NCBI GenBank assembly: GCA_030609215.1
Contig: JAUWCR010000020.1
Span: 1-10,392, forward strand
DNA length: 10,392 nt
Direction: 5' to 3'
DNA from: Actinomycetes bacterium
Lineage (GTDB): Bacteria > Actinomycetota > Humimicrobiia > Humimicrobiales > Humimicrobiaceae
Below, in pieces: positions 1 to 7,109 of the stretch. The translations under genes and the position numbers were made by a program. Numbering within the stretch: the stretch's first letter is position 1; the number at the start of each line of letters is the position of its first letter. The notes below the pieces were generated by a model, which worked only from the letters and a program-made list of their open reading frames with translations, was not told the DNA's origin and made no database searches.

Positions 1-1065
1 GCAAAATATGAATGTGCAAAGGAGATTAGAAGAATTGAAGCTCAAACTAAAGAAGATGCTGATAAGATTTCAAAAAAAATAATAGCTCAGGCTATACAAA
101 GATGTTCTATAGAGCATACAAGCGAAACAACAGTATCGGTAGTAAACTTACCAAATGATGAAATGAAAGGAAGAATAATTGGTAGGGAAGGAAGAAACAT
201 TAGAGTTTTTGAGAATCTTACAGGAATTAATATCATAGTAGATGATACTCCTGAAGCTGTAATATTATCCTCATTTGATCCTGTTAGGAGAGAAATTGCA
301 AGGATTACACTTGAAAATTTAATAATTGATGGAAGGATACATCCTGCAAGGATTGAAGAAATGTATGAAAAAGCAAGCAAACTTATAAATAATGAAATTA
401 AAATGGAAGGAGAGCAAGCAATATTTGATATAGGGATATCTGAGGTAAATTCAGGTATAATAAAAGTACTGGGAAGATTGAAATACAGGACAAGTTACGG
501 GCAGAATGTTCTTCTTCACTCAAAAGAAGTTGCATATTTAGCAGGATTAATTGCTTCTGAATTAGGTTACAACATTAAAAAATCTAAAAGAGCAGGACTT
601 CTACATGATATAGGAAAAGCACTAACTCATGATATCGAAGGTTCGCATGCAATAATAGGTGCAGAGCTTGCAAGGAGACTTCACGAAGATGAAGAAATAT
701 GTCATTCCATTGAAGCACATCATAACGAAATTGAAACAGAAACCATGCTGGATATAATAGTTCAAGCAGCTGATTCAATATCAGGATCAAGGCCTGGAGC
801 AAGAAGAGAGACTTTAGAAAATTACATAAAAAGATTAGAAAGCCTGGAAAAAATTGCTACTGATTTTACAGGAATAGAGAAAGCTTTTGCTATTCAAGCT
901 GGCAGAGAAATTAGGGTAATGGTTAAACCTGAAGAAATTGATGATGATAAGTCCTATATAGTTGCAAGAGATATAGCAAAAAAGATAGAAAGTGAAATGG
1001 ATTACCCTGGACAAATAAAAGTTACAGTCATTAGAGAAAGTAGAGCTATAGATTATGCAAAATAA
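1..1065 (+). CDS. rny: Ribonuclease Y, 5'-truncated by window edge
   Basis: Endoribonuclease that starts mRNA decay, normally anchored to the membrane. The frame is open from base 1, so the gene begins outside the window. The 354 visible residues lack about the first 160 of a family that is usually near 520, that is, the N-terminal membrane helix and most of the coiled coil. The first ~40 visible residues are charged and look like the end of that coil. A KH RNA-binding domain follows, with its loop [12 protein letters not shown] at visible residues 57-68. The HD metal-dependent hydrolase domain has H173, the HD pair H202-D203 in LLHDIGK, and D258 before [12 protein letters not shown]. The internal ATG at 163 is not the true start, because coil and early KH residues precede it in frame. 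The stop overlaps the next gene by 11 nt. Identification is very secure from the KH plus HD combination. Confidence 0.97.
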   Translation, partial: AKYECAKEIRRIEAQTKEDADKISKKIIAQAIQRCSIEHTSETTVSVVNLPNDEMKGRIIGREGRNIRVFENLTGINIIVDDTPEAVILSSFDPVRREIARITLENLIIDGRIHPARIEEMYEKASKLINNEIKMEGEQAIFDIGISEVNSGIIKVLGRLKYRTSYGQNVLLHSKEVAYLAGLIASELGYNIKKSKRAGLLHDIGKALTHDIEGSHAIIGAELARRLHEDEEICHSIEAHHNEIETETMLDIIVQAADSISGSRPGARRETLENYIKRLESLEKIATDFTGIEKAFAIQAGREIRVMVKPEEIDDDKSYIVARDIAKKIESEMDYPGQIKVTVIRESRAIDYAK

Positions 1066-2212
1066 TTCAGATATCAGCAGGTTTTTATCTGAACTAAATA
1101 TTAAAAAAGAATTAAATATAGAGGAAGATTTAGGAAATGGTTATGTAAAGCTAAAAGTTTCTGAAGCAGAAAGAAGACAGGCGCTACAAGATATAAATTG
1201 TGTTGAAGATATAATCATAGAACTATTAAGAAATAGTAGAGACGCTAATTGCAAGAATGTATTTATAGGAACAAAAAAAATTGAAGATAAAAGGAGGATA
1301 CTATATTTTATTGATGATGGTATGGGTATTCCTCCTAAATTTCATAATATTATCTTTGAATCAAGAGTGACTTCAAAACTTGAAGATGGCAAGAAGGATG
1401 ATTATGGTTTTCATGGCAGGGGAATGGCTTTATTTTCTATAAAGTTAAATATAGATGAGATAAAGGTAACATATTCTAATACTGCAAGAGGAACTTCTAT
1501 ATATCTAAATATAGACTTAGAAAATATTACAGAAAAAAGGGACCAATCTTTATTACCTGAAATAAAAAAAGTTAATGGTAAATTTGAAATAATAGGGGGA
1601 GTAAATAATATAATAAAAACAATATTAGAATTTAAATTGAGAAATAGAGATATAAATTTCTATTACGGAACACCTACTCAAATTATTTCTACGATAAGAA
1701 ATAAAGCAATAAATGAAAATAAAAGTAATAAATTACCAGTATTTGGCAGATGGGATGACTTTTATAGATACATTAATAATAATGAAGTAAAATTAATAGA
1801 ATTTCTATCTCTAACTAATAATTATAATTTATTAGAAGAAATATCTAAAAAAATATTTAATATGGATTTATCTCAGAGAAATATTCAGAGGATTATTTAT
1901 AATGAAATTAATACTCTAAATCCTATTGATTTGAATTTAACTGATGATTATAATAAAGAACATACTAGTGTTGTGGGATTAAACTCAAAATATAATAGTA
2001 ATAAAAAAAATAAAGGTAGAATAAAGCTTTATGATGAGCTAAGACTTTCAAGCAGGTTTAAGGATGAAGAGATAAAAGCAATAGTAGATTTAGTTGAGGA
2101 AGAAGTTTTAAAGCTTGGAAGTAAATACTTTATCACACTGAAAAATAAAGTAGAATTTAAAAGAGCTGATAATGTAATAAAATTAATAATAGAATTAAAG
2201 CAAAAAGGTTGA
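1055..2212 (+). CDS. GHKL-fold ATPase of unassigned family, next to rny
   Basis: Unrecognised at family level; 385 aa. Residues about 48-155 form a GHKL (gyrase/Hsp90/histidine kinase/MutL) ATP-binding domain. It shows an N box with E56, N60 and D63-A64 (ELLRNSRDA), a G1 box D87-x-G89-x-G91 (DDGMGIP), a TSK at 106-108, a glycine-rich lid GFHGRGMAL at 118-126, and T147 in ARGTSI. TSK followed by GF-x-G resembles MutL, while the [10 protein letters not shown] lid also resembles histidine kinases. No phosphoacceptor H-box, signal peptide or membrane segment is visible, so a classical sensor kinase is unlikely. Residues 155-385 are Asn/Lys/Ile-rich, with a probable helical bundle at 325-385 and no motif I can name. 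The start ATG lies inside the rny 3' end (ATGCAAAATAA overlap), which suggests translational coupling, and spoVS follows 16 nt later. Function is unknown; a role linked to RNase Y is inference from position only. Confidence 0.85.
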   Translation: MQNNSDISRFLSELNIKKELNIEEDLGNGYVKLKVSEAERRQALQDINCVEDIIIELLRNSRDANCKNVFIGTKKIEDKRRILYFIDDGMGIPPKFHNIIFESRVTSKLEDGKKDDYGFHGRGMALFSIKLNIDEIKVTYSNTARGTSIYLNIDLENITEKRDQSLLPEIKKVNGKFEIIGGVNNIIKTILEFKLRNRDINFYYGTPTQIISTIRNKAINENKSNKLPVFGRWDDFYRYINNNEVKLIEFLSLTNNYNLLEEISKKIFNMDLSQRNIQRIIYNEINTLNPIDLNLTDDYNKEHTSVVGLNSKYNSNKKNKGRIKLYDELRLSSRFKDEEIKAIVDLVEEEVLKLGSKYFITLKNKVEFKRADNVIKLIIELKQKG

Positions 2213-2228
2213 ACAAAAAAAAGAAAAT

Positions 2229-2489
2229 ATGAAATTACTTAAAGTTTCTTCAAAATCCAAACCAAATTCTGTTGCAGGAGCGATAGCAGGAATAATTAGG
2301 GAAGAAAATAAAGTTCAAATCCAAACTATTGGGGCAGGCGCATTGAACCAATCAATAAAGGCGGTAGCAATAGCCAGAGGTTACATTGCTCCTACAGGGC
2401 AGGAACTTGTATGTATTCCCTTTTTTAAAGATATTGAAGTAAATGGTGAAATAAAAACTGCTATTGTTCTAAATGTTGAGGTAAAATAA
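2229..2489 (+). CDS. spoVS: Stage V sporulation protein S (SpoVS), Alba-like
   Basis: Small 86-aa protein matching the full length of the SpoVS family. Typical features are the N-terminal MKLLKVSSKSKPNSVAGAIA, the central VQIQTIGAGALNQSIKAVAIARGY and the C-terminal AIVLNVEVK. SpoVS has an Alba-like fold and is thought to bind nucleic acid. In Bacillus it affects a late sporulation stage, but it is also widespread in bacteria that do not form spores, so its presence is not evidence of sporulation here. The gene begins 16 nt after the GHKL gene with only a purine-rich AAAAAGAAA stretch as a ribosome-binding region, so it probably depends on upstream transcription and translation. In Firmicutes spoVS also lies close to rny, which supports the call. 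Confidence 0.96.
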   Translation: MKLLKVSSKSKPNSVAGAIAGIIREENKVQIQTIGAGALNQSIKAVAIARGYIAPTGQELVCIPFFKDIEVNGEIKTAIVLNVEVK

Positions 2490-2509
2490 ATTTATTAATC
2501 ATTTTTTAT

Positions 2510-2538
2510 TTGAAATAATCATTTATATTTTAAATAAT
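2510..2538 (+). promoter_or_regulatory. Candidate promoter for miaB
   Basis: TTGAAA at 2510-2515 and AATAAT at 2533-2538 are separated by 17 nt, and each matches the sigma-70 consensus at 5 of 6 positions. A start near 2545 would give a leader of about 25 nt. It overlaps the hairpin described for the same gap, so at most one reading need be right. Chance matches are common in such AT-rich DNA. Confidence 0.25.
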
Positions 2539-2553
2539 ATTTCAATTCTTTTT
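2510..2553 (+). terminator. AT-only hairpin with trailing T-run, possible weak terminator
   Basis: In the 80-nt gap between spoVS and miaB, TTGAAATA (2510-2517) pairs with TATTTCAA (2538-2545). An inner ATTTA (2521-2525) pairs with TAAAT (2531-2535). TTCTTTTT follows. The layout is that of an intrinsic terminator, but there is only one G-C pair, so the stem would be weak. It may separate the rny unit from miaB, or it may be chance in AT-rich DNA. Confidence 0.25.
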
Positions 2554-2556
2554 ATT

Positions 2557-2561
2557 AAGGA
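2557..2561 (+). promoter_or_regulatory. Ribosome-binding site of miaB
   Basis: AAGGA lies 8 nt before the ATG at 2570. It supports that start, as does the immediate family N-terminus (FFIKTFGCQMNEYDSE). Confidence 0.7.
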
Positions 2562-2569
2562 AAAAAATA

Positions 2570-3889
2570 ATGAATTTTTTCATCAAGACTTTCGGCTGTC
2601 AAATGAATGAATATGATTCAGAGAGAATTTCTTATTTACTGGAAAGTAATGGCTACAAAGAGTCTGCTGATATTTATAAAGCAAATATAATAATATTTAA
2701 TACATGTGCAGTAAGAGAAAAAGCAAAAAATAGGTTATATGGAAATATTGGTAATTTAAAGAAATTAAAAAGTAAGAATCCTGACCTGTTAATATGTGTA
2801 GGCGGGTGCACGGCTCAAAATTTGAAAGAGAAATTATTAAAAGATTTCCCGTATATAGATATTGTCTTTGGCACCCATAATATATCTGAACTGCCTGAAC
2901 TTATTAAAAGAAAGAAATCATTAAATAATAATATATGCTCTATAAAGGAAAAGGGATCCGACAGGTTCATATATAAATTCAAAAGATATTCAAATTTTAA
3001 AGCTTACGTTCCAATTATAATAGGTTGTAATAATTATTGTTCTTATTGCATAGTGCCATATGTAAGAGGAAAAGAAATATCAGTACACCCAGATAAAATT
3101 ATAAAACATGTTAAAAAACTTGTTTTAGATGGCGTTTTAGAAATAACGTTATTGGGCCAGAATGTAAACTCTTATGGAAGAGATTTAACAAGTAATTGTA
3201 AAATAAATATTAATTTTTCAAAACTTTTAAAAAATATTTCAGGAATCAGAGGCTTGCGTAGGATAAGATTTATAACATCACATCCAAAAGATTTTTCAGA
3301 CGATATAATTTTTACTATAAAGAAAAATGAAAATATTGCAAAACATATACATCTGCCTTTGCAATCAGGCTCTGATAGAATATTGAAAAGAATGAATAGG
3401 AGATATACAGCTGAACAGTATTTAAAAATAGTAAAACTTATAAGAAAAGAGATACCAAAATGCTCTATAACAACAGATATCATTGTAGGATTTCCAGGGG
3501 AAGATGAAGAAGATTTTAGGCAGACTCTAAATTTAGTAAAAGAAGTAAGATTTGATAGAGCTTTTACTTTTATTTACTCAAATAGAGAAGGAACTGAAGC
3601 TTCTAATTTCTACGATGATAAAACTTTAAAAGAAAAAAAGATAAGATTTTTAAAATTATTAGAAATTCAAAATAAAATTTCTCTTGAGGAAAATAAAAAA
3701 TTAATTGGGAAAAAATTTGAAGTACTAGTTGAAGGTTTTGGTATTAAAGGTAAGAATATTTTAAAGGGCAGACTTGAAAATAACTCAATTGCTAATTTTA
3801 AAGGAAGTAAAAAAGACATTGGAAAGTTTAAATATATAAAAATAATAGATACAAAAACTTTTTATCTTAAAGGTAAATTATGCAAGTAA
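2570..3889 (+). CDS. miaB: tRNA-2-methylthio-N6-dimethylallyladenosine synthase MiaB
   Basis: Radical-SAM methylthiotransferase that converts i6A37 to ms2i6A37 in tRNAs reading UNN codons. At 439 aa it is full length. The N-terminal UPF0004 domain carries the three cysteines for the auxiliary [4Fe-4S] cluster: C10 (KTFGCQMNEYDSE), C46 (NTCAVRE) and C80 (GGCTAQ). The radical-SAM domain has C153, C157 and C160 (CNNYCSYC), followed by VPYVRGKE, LLGQNVNSYG, HLPLQSGSD and TDIIVGFPGE. A C-terminal TRAM domain for RNA binding covers about 372-435. The opening KTFGCQMNEYDSE and the neighbouring miaA point to MiaB rather than the relatives MtaB or RimO. All cluster ligands are present and no frame damage is visible. 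miaA, encoding the preceding enzyme of the same modification, starts 46 nt downstream. Confidence 0.97.
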   Translation: MNFFIKTFGCQMNEYDSERISYLLESNGYKESADIYKANIIIFNTCAVREKAKNRLYGNIGNLKKLKSKNPDLLICVGGCTAQNLKEKLLKDFPYIDIVFGTHNISELPELIKRKKSLNNNICSIKEKGSDRFIYKFKRYSNFKAYVPIIIGCNNYCSYCIVPYVRGKEISVHPDKIIKHVKKLVLDGVLEITLLGQNVNSYGRDLTSNCKININFSKLLKNISGIRGLRRIRFITSHPKDFSDDIIFTIKKNENIAKHIHLPLQSGSDRILKRMNRRYTAEQYLKIVKLIRKEIPKCSITTDIIVGFPGEDEEDFRQTLNLVKEVRFDRAFTFIYSNREGTEASNFYDDKTLKEKKIRFLKLLEIQNKISLEENKKLIGKKFEVLVEGFGIKGKNILKGRLENNSIANFKGSKKDIGKFKYIKIIDTKTFYLKGKLCK

Positions 3890-3935
3890 GAATAAAGAGA
3901 AATTAAGAGTAAAGAAAAATAATTTATATATTATT

Positions 3936-4976
3936 ATGAAAATTTTAAAATATAAAGATTTAAAAATATTTACAGAAAAATTAAATAAGAAATATATAAA
4001 TTATGATATTTTAATAAAAAGGATTATAGAAAATAAAAAGGTTTTAATAATATGTGGTCCTACATGTACTGGAAAAACAGAAATTGCAATAAATCTTGCA
4101 AGCATACTAAAAACAAACATTATATCATTAGATTCCATTCAAATATATAAGGGTATGAATATTGGTACAGATAAATATAATACAGAAAAATACGGCATTA
4201 AGCAGTTCATGGTAGATATTATTAACCCAGATCAAATAATGACAGTTGTGGAGTTTAGAGATTTGTGCAGGCTAAACATAGAAAAATATTTTTTTTCAAA
4301 GAATAAAATACCAGTACTTGTTGGTGGATCAGGATTATATATAAGAGGAACTGTTGACAATCTGGAATTTATTCCTAATTCAAATCCAGATATTCGAAAA
4401 TCATTGGTAAGAAAAATAAAAAAAGATGGGTTGAATACTTTCTATAAAAAATTAGAAAAAATAGACCAAAAATATGCTAGCAAAATAAGTGAAAATGATG
4501 AAAGAAGAATAATTAGAGCTCTTGAAGTTTATAAAATAACAGGAAAAACTTTTTCAAAATTTCAAAATAACTGGGAAAATAGAGAATCAATATACAAAAG
4601 TATTTTTATAGGGATAAACATTGATAGATCTATTCTTTACAGGAAGATAGAAAATAGAGTGGACAGGATGTTTGATAGCAACTTAATTGAAGAAGTAAAA
4701 AATTTGAAAAATAAAGGGTATGGCAAGAGCCGTAGTTTAAGACAAGCTATAGGGTATAAAGAAGTATTAGAATATTTAGAGGGAGATAAAAGCCTTAAAG
4801 AATGTATTTTTGAAGTTAAAAAAAATACGAAAAGACTTGCTAAAAAACAATTAACATGGTTCAAAGCTGATAAAAGAATTAATTGGATAAGAGTAAATAA
4901 TTATGATAATATTTTATACTCGATAAATGATATTATAAAAATAATCTGGAAAAATTCAATTAACTTAAGAGGTTAA
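3936..4976 (+). CDS. miaA: tRNA dimethylallyltransferase MiaA
   Basis: Transfers a dimethylallyl group to A37 of tRNA, making the substrate for MiaB. Motifs are the P-loop G41-PTCTGKT-48, DSIQIYKGMNIGTDK with probable catalytic D66, VGGSGLYIRG (129-138), DERRIIRALEVYKITG (188-203), RQAIGYKEV (269-277) and TKRLAKKQLTWFKAD (298-312). The protein is 346 aa, longer than the usual ~300-315, because about 34 Lys/Ile/Tyr-rich residues precede the P-loop strand. No strong ribosome-binding site precedes 3936, and I see no internal ATG or GTG between it and the P-loop that would give a standard N-terminus. The usual His-rich HHLID segment reads QFMVDI here, a family variant. The stop is 1 nt before dapF, whose ribosome-binding site lies inside the miaA end. 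Confidence 0.96.
   Translation: MKILKYKDLKIFTEKLNKKYINYDILIKRIIENKKVLIICGPTCTGKTEIAINLASILKTNIISLDSIQIYKGMNIGTDKYNTEKYGIKQFMVDIINPDQIMTVVEFRDLCRLNIEKYFFSKNKIPVLVGGSGLYIRGTVDNLEFIPNSNPDIRKSLVRKIKKDGLNTFYKKLEKIDQKYASKISENDERRIIRALEVYKITGKTFSKFQNNWENRESIYKSIFIGINIDRSILYRKIENRVDRMFDSNLIEEVKNLKNKGYGKSRSLRQAIGYKEVLEYLEGDKSLKECIFEVKKNTKRLAKKQLTWFKADKRINWIRVNNYDNILYSINDIIKIIWKNSINLRG
4968..4972 (+). promoter_or_regulatory. Ribosome-binding site of dapF inside miaA 3' end
   Basis: AGAGG lies 5 nt before the dapF ATG at 4978 and overlaps the last miaA codons. This fixes the dapF start and suggests coupled translation of miaA and dapF. Confidence 0.65.
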
Positions 4977-4977
4977 A

Positions 4978-5841
4978 ATGAGAAAAATAAAATTTTCAAA
5001 ATTTACTGGTCAGGGTAATGATTTTATTATAATTGATTCAACCATACAGCATTTAAAATTTTCTTCAGAGGAAATTTCTAAGATATGTAATAGAAATTTT
5101 GGAATAGGGGCCGATGGGTTAATACTTGTAGAAGAATCAGTAAAAGCAGATTATATGATGAAATATTATAATAATGATGGAACAATAGCAGAAATGTGTG
5201 GAAATGGTATTAGATGTATGGCTGTATTTATTTATAAGAATAATCTGTCAGAAAAAAAATTACTAAATATTGAAACATTGTCTGGGGTAAAAGAGGTATT
5301 AATTAATACAAAAGAGGCTTCTTTAAACAGTATAAAAGTTAATATGGGTTTGCCTGAATTTAATCCTGAAAAAATACCGGTTAATATAGAAGGAAGACAA
5401 AATAACGAAATTTTTAACTATAAAGTAAAAATTAATTCAAATATATTTAATATTAATTGTGTATCAATGGGAAACCCGCATTGTGTAGTATTAATTGATG
5501 AAAATATGGATTTAAATAATGTGCCTTTAAATGAATGGGGCCCGGCATTGGAAAATTTTCATATATTTCCTAAAAAAACAAATGTAGAATTTATAAGAAT
5601 TGTAAGCAATAAGGAACTATCTATGAGAGTCTGGGAAAGGGGAGTAGGAGAAACTCTTGCATGTGGTACGGGAGCATGTGCAGCTGTTGTATGTGCTACA
5701 AAGTTAGGAAAGATTAAAAGTGATAATGTAAGAGTTAATTTACCTGGAGGGAAGCTAAATATTACATGGAAAAATAAGAAATCGAGTGTTTTTCTTGAAG
5801 GAACAGTTAATCACATATTTAATGGTGAATACTTTATATAG
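4978..5841 (+). CDS. dapF: Diaminopimelate epimerase DapF
   Basis: PLP-independent epimerase converting LL- to meso-diaminopimelate, the precursor of lysine and of DAP-type peptidoglycan cross-links; cytoplasmic. It is 287 aa, slightly above the usual ~275. The two catalytic cysteines are present: C74 in EMCGNGIRC and C229 in ACGTGACAA. Other family marks are FTKxxGQGNDF-like FSKFTGQGNDFIIID at the start, NRNFGIGADGLIL (38-50), SMGNPHCVV (163-171) and RVWERGVGETLACGTGA (217-233). The gene is 1 nt from miaA. The next gene encodes the aminotransferase that makes the LL-DAP substrate, so the two form a functional pair. Both active-site cysteines and full length argue for an active enzyme. Confidence 0.97.
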   Translation: MRKIKFSKFTGQGNDFIIIDSTIQHLKFSSEEISKICNRNFGIGADGLILVEESVKADYMMKYYNNDGTIAEMCGNGIRCMAVFIYKNNLSEKKLLNIETLSGVKEVLINTKEASLNSIKVNMGLPEFNPEKIPVNIEGRQNNEIFNYKVKINSNIFNINCVSMGNPHCVVLIDENMDLNNVPLNEWGPALENFHIFPKKTNVEFIRIVSNKELSMRVWERGVGETLACGTGACAAVVCATKLGKIKSDNVRVNLPGGKLNITWKNKKSSVFLEGTVNHIFNGEYFI

Positions 5842-5860
5842 TTTTTTTATTTGAAGTTGA

Positions 5861-5889
5861 TTGATAATAAATACTTTATAAAATTTAAT
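5861..5889 (+). promoter_or_regulatory. Candidate promoter for dapL
   Basis: In the 90-nt gap after dapF, TTGATA (5861-5866) and TTTAAT (5884-5889) stand 17 nt apart, each a 5-of-6 match to the sigma-70 consensus. A start near 5896 would give a leader of about 36 nt holding the ribosome-binding site. AT-richness makes chance matches likely, so this is tentative. Confidence 0.33.
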
Positions 5890-5915
5890 AATAATGAGGC
5901 TAATTTTTAATTCTG

Positions 5916-5923
5916 AGAAAGGA
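5916..5923 (+). promoter_or_regulatory. Ribosome-binding site of dapL
   Basis: AGAAAGGA lies 8 nt before the ATG at 5932. It is one of the better Shine-Dalgarno sequences in the window and supports this start. Confidence 0.7.
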
Positions 5924-5931
5924 TAAATTCT

Positions 5932-7101
5932 ATGCATTTTGAAGAATCTGATCGTTTGAAAAATATACCTCCATATTTATTTGCAGAAATTGACGAAATT
6001 ATTAATAAAAAACAGGAAAAAGGTATAGATGTTATAAGCCTGGGGATAGGAGATCCTGATATTCCTACAAATACTAATATCATCAAGTCTTTATGCAGGG
6101 AAGCAAAAAATCCCCAAAATCATAGATATTCCTCAAGTTATGGAATGAGTATTTTTAAAGAAGCTGTCTCTAAATTTTATAAAAAAAGATTTAATGTTGA
6201 TTTAGACCCAGATAAAGAAATAATTTCAGTATTAGGTTCTAAAGAGGGTATTGCAAACATTGCATACACATTTATCAATCCAGGGGATTATACGTTAATA
6301 CCAGATCCTTCGTATCTTGTTTATAAAATAGGTTCTTCTTTTGCAGGTGGAATTCCATATGCTATGCCTCTAAAAGAAGAAAATGACTTTTTAATAGATT
6401 TTGAAAAGATAAAAGAAGACGTTGCTATAAAAACAAAAATTATATATGTAAGTTATCCTAATAATCCAACATCTGCTTCTTGTGATATAAATTTTTTCAA
6501 AGAACTCGTATCTTTTGCAAAAAAATACAATATAATCACTTGCCATGACAATGCTTATTCAGATATTTACTCTGATGATAATGATAAGCCTACAAGCTTT
6601 TTAAACGCTGATGGTTCAAAGGAAGTCGGAATAGAATTTAATTCACTTTCAAAGACATTTAACATGACCGGATGGAGAGTAGGATATGCAGTAGGAAATT
6701 GTGAGATAATAAAAAGTCTTGGAAAGTATAAAACAAATGTAGATTCTGGTATTTTTAAAGCCATCCAATATGCTGCTGTAGAAGCATTAAATAATTATGA
6801 AGAGTATGTTAAATATAATAATGTTATTTACAATAAGAGAAGAAAAATGGTAAGGGAGTTGTTGGAAAGAATAGGGATAGATTATTATAAATCAGATAAA
6901 ACTATCTATGTATGGTCAAAAGTTCCAGATGGATTTACATCAAAAACATTTGCGAAGATGCTACTGGATAAAGCAGATATTGTTGTTACACCTGGAAGTG
7001 CTTTTGGCAGCTTTGGGGAAGGTTATTTCAGGATATCTCTTACTATTTCTGATGATAGATTAGAAGAAGCAATGGATAGAATTCAAAAAGTTATATTATA
7101 A
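5932..7101 (+). CDS. dapL: LL-diaminopimelate aminotransferase
   Basis: PLP-dependent fold-type I aminotransferase converting tetrahydrodipicolinate plus glutamate to LL-diaminopimelate in one step, bypassing the acylated DapD/DapC/DapE route. It is 389 aa, the normal length. Marks are IPPYLFAEIDEI (12-23) and DVISLGIGDPDIP (33-45), both typical of DapL, then YPNNPTS around N177, HDNAYSDI with D206 and Y209, and the PLP lysine K241 in SLSKTFNMTGWRVGY. R249 and a late arginine in GYFRISL are the expected phosphate and carboxylate contacts. General class I aminotransferases share several of these motifs, so a related alpha-transaminase is possible. The N-terminal DapL signature and the position directly after dapF make DapL the best call. 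hflX starts 8 nt downstream. Confidence 0.9.
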   Translation: MHFEESDRLKNIPPYLFAEIDEIINKKQEKGIDVISLGIGDPDIPTNTNIIKSLCREAKNPQNHRYSSSYGMSIFKEAVSKFYKKRFNVDLDPDKEIISVLGSKEGIANIAYTFINPGDYTLIPDPSYLVYKIGSSFAGGIPYAMPLKEENDFLIDFEKIKEDVAIKTKIIYVSYPNNPTSASCDINFFKELVSFAKKYNIITCHDNAYSDIYSDDNDKPTSFLNADGSKEVGIEFNSLSKTFNMTGWRVGYAVGNCEIIKSLGKYKTNVDSGIFKAIQYAAVEALNNYEEYVKYNNVIYNKRRKMVRELLERIGIDYYKSDKTIYVWSKVPDGFTSKTFAKMLLDKADIVVTPGSAFGSFGEGYFRISLTISDDRLEEAMDRIQKVIL

Positions 7102-7109
7102 TTTAATAT

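Noticed and set aside
163..1065. RNase Y starting at the ATG at 163
   Set aside because: The frame is open to base 1 and the residues before 163 continue the family alignment (coiled-coil end and start of the KH domain), so the gene is truncated by the window edge.
2887..2900. GAAC-containing repeat (GAACTGCCTGAAC) as a second LexA box
   Set aside because: The half-sites are direct, not inverted, and it lies inside the miaB coding sequence.
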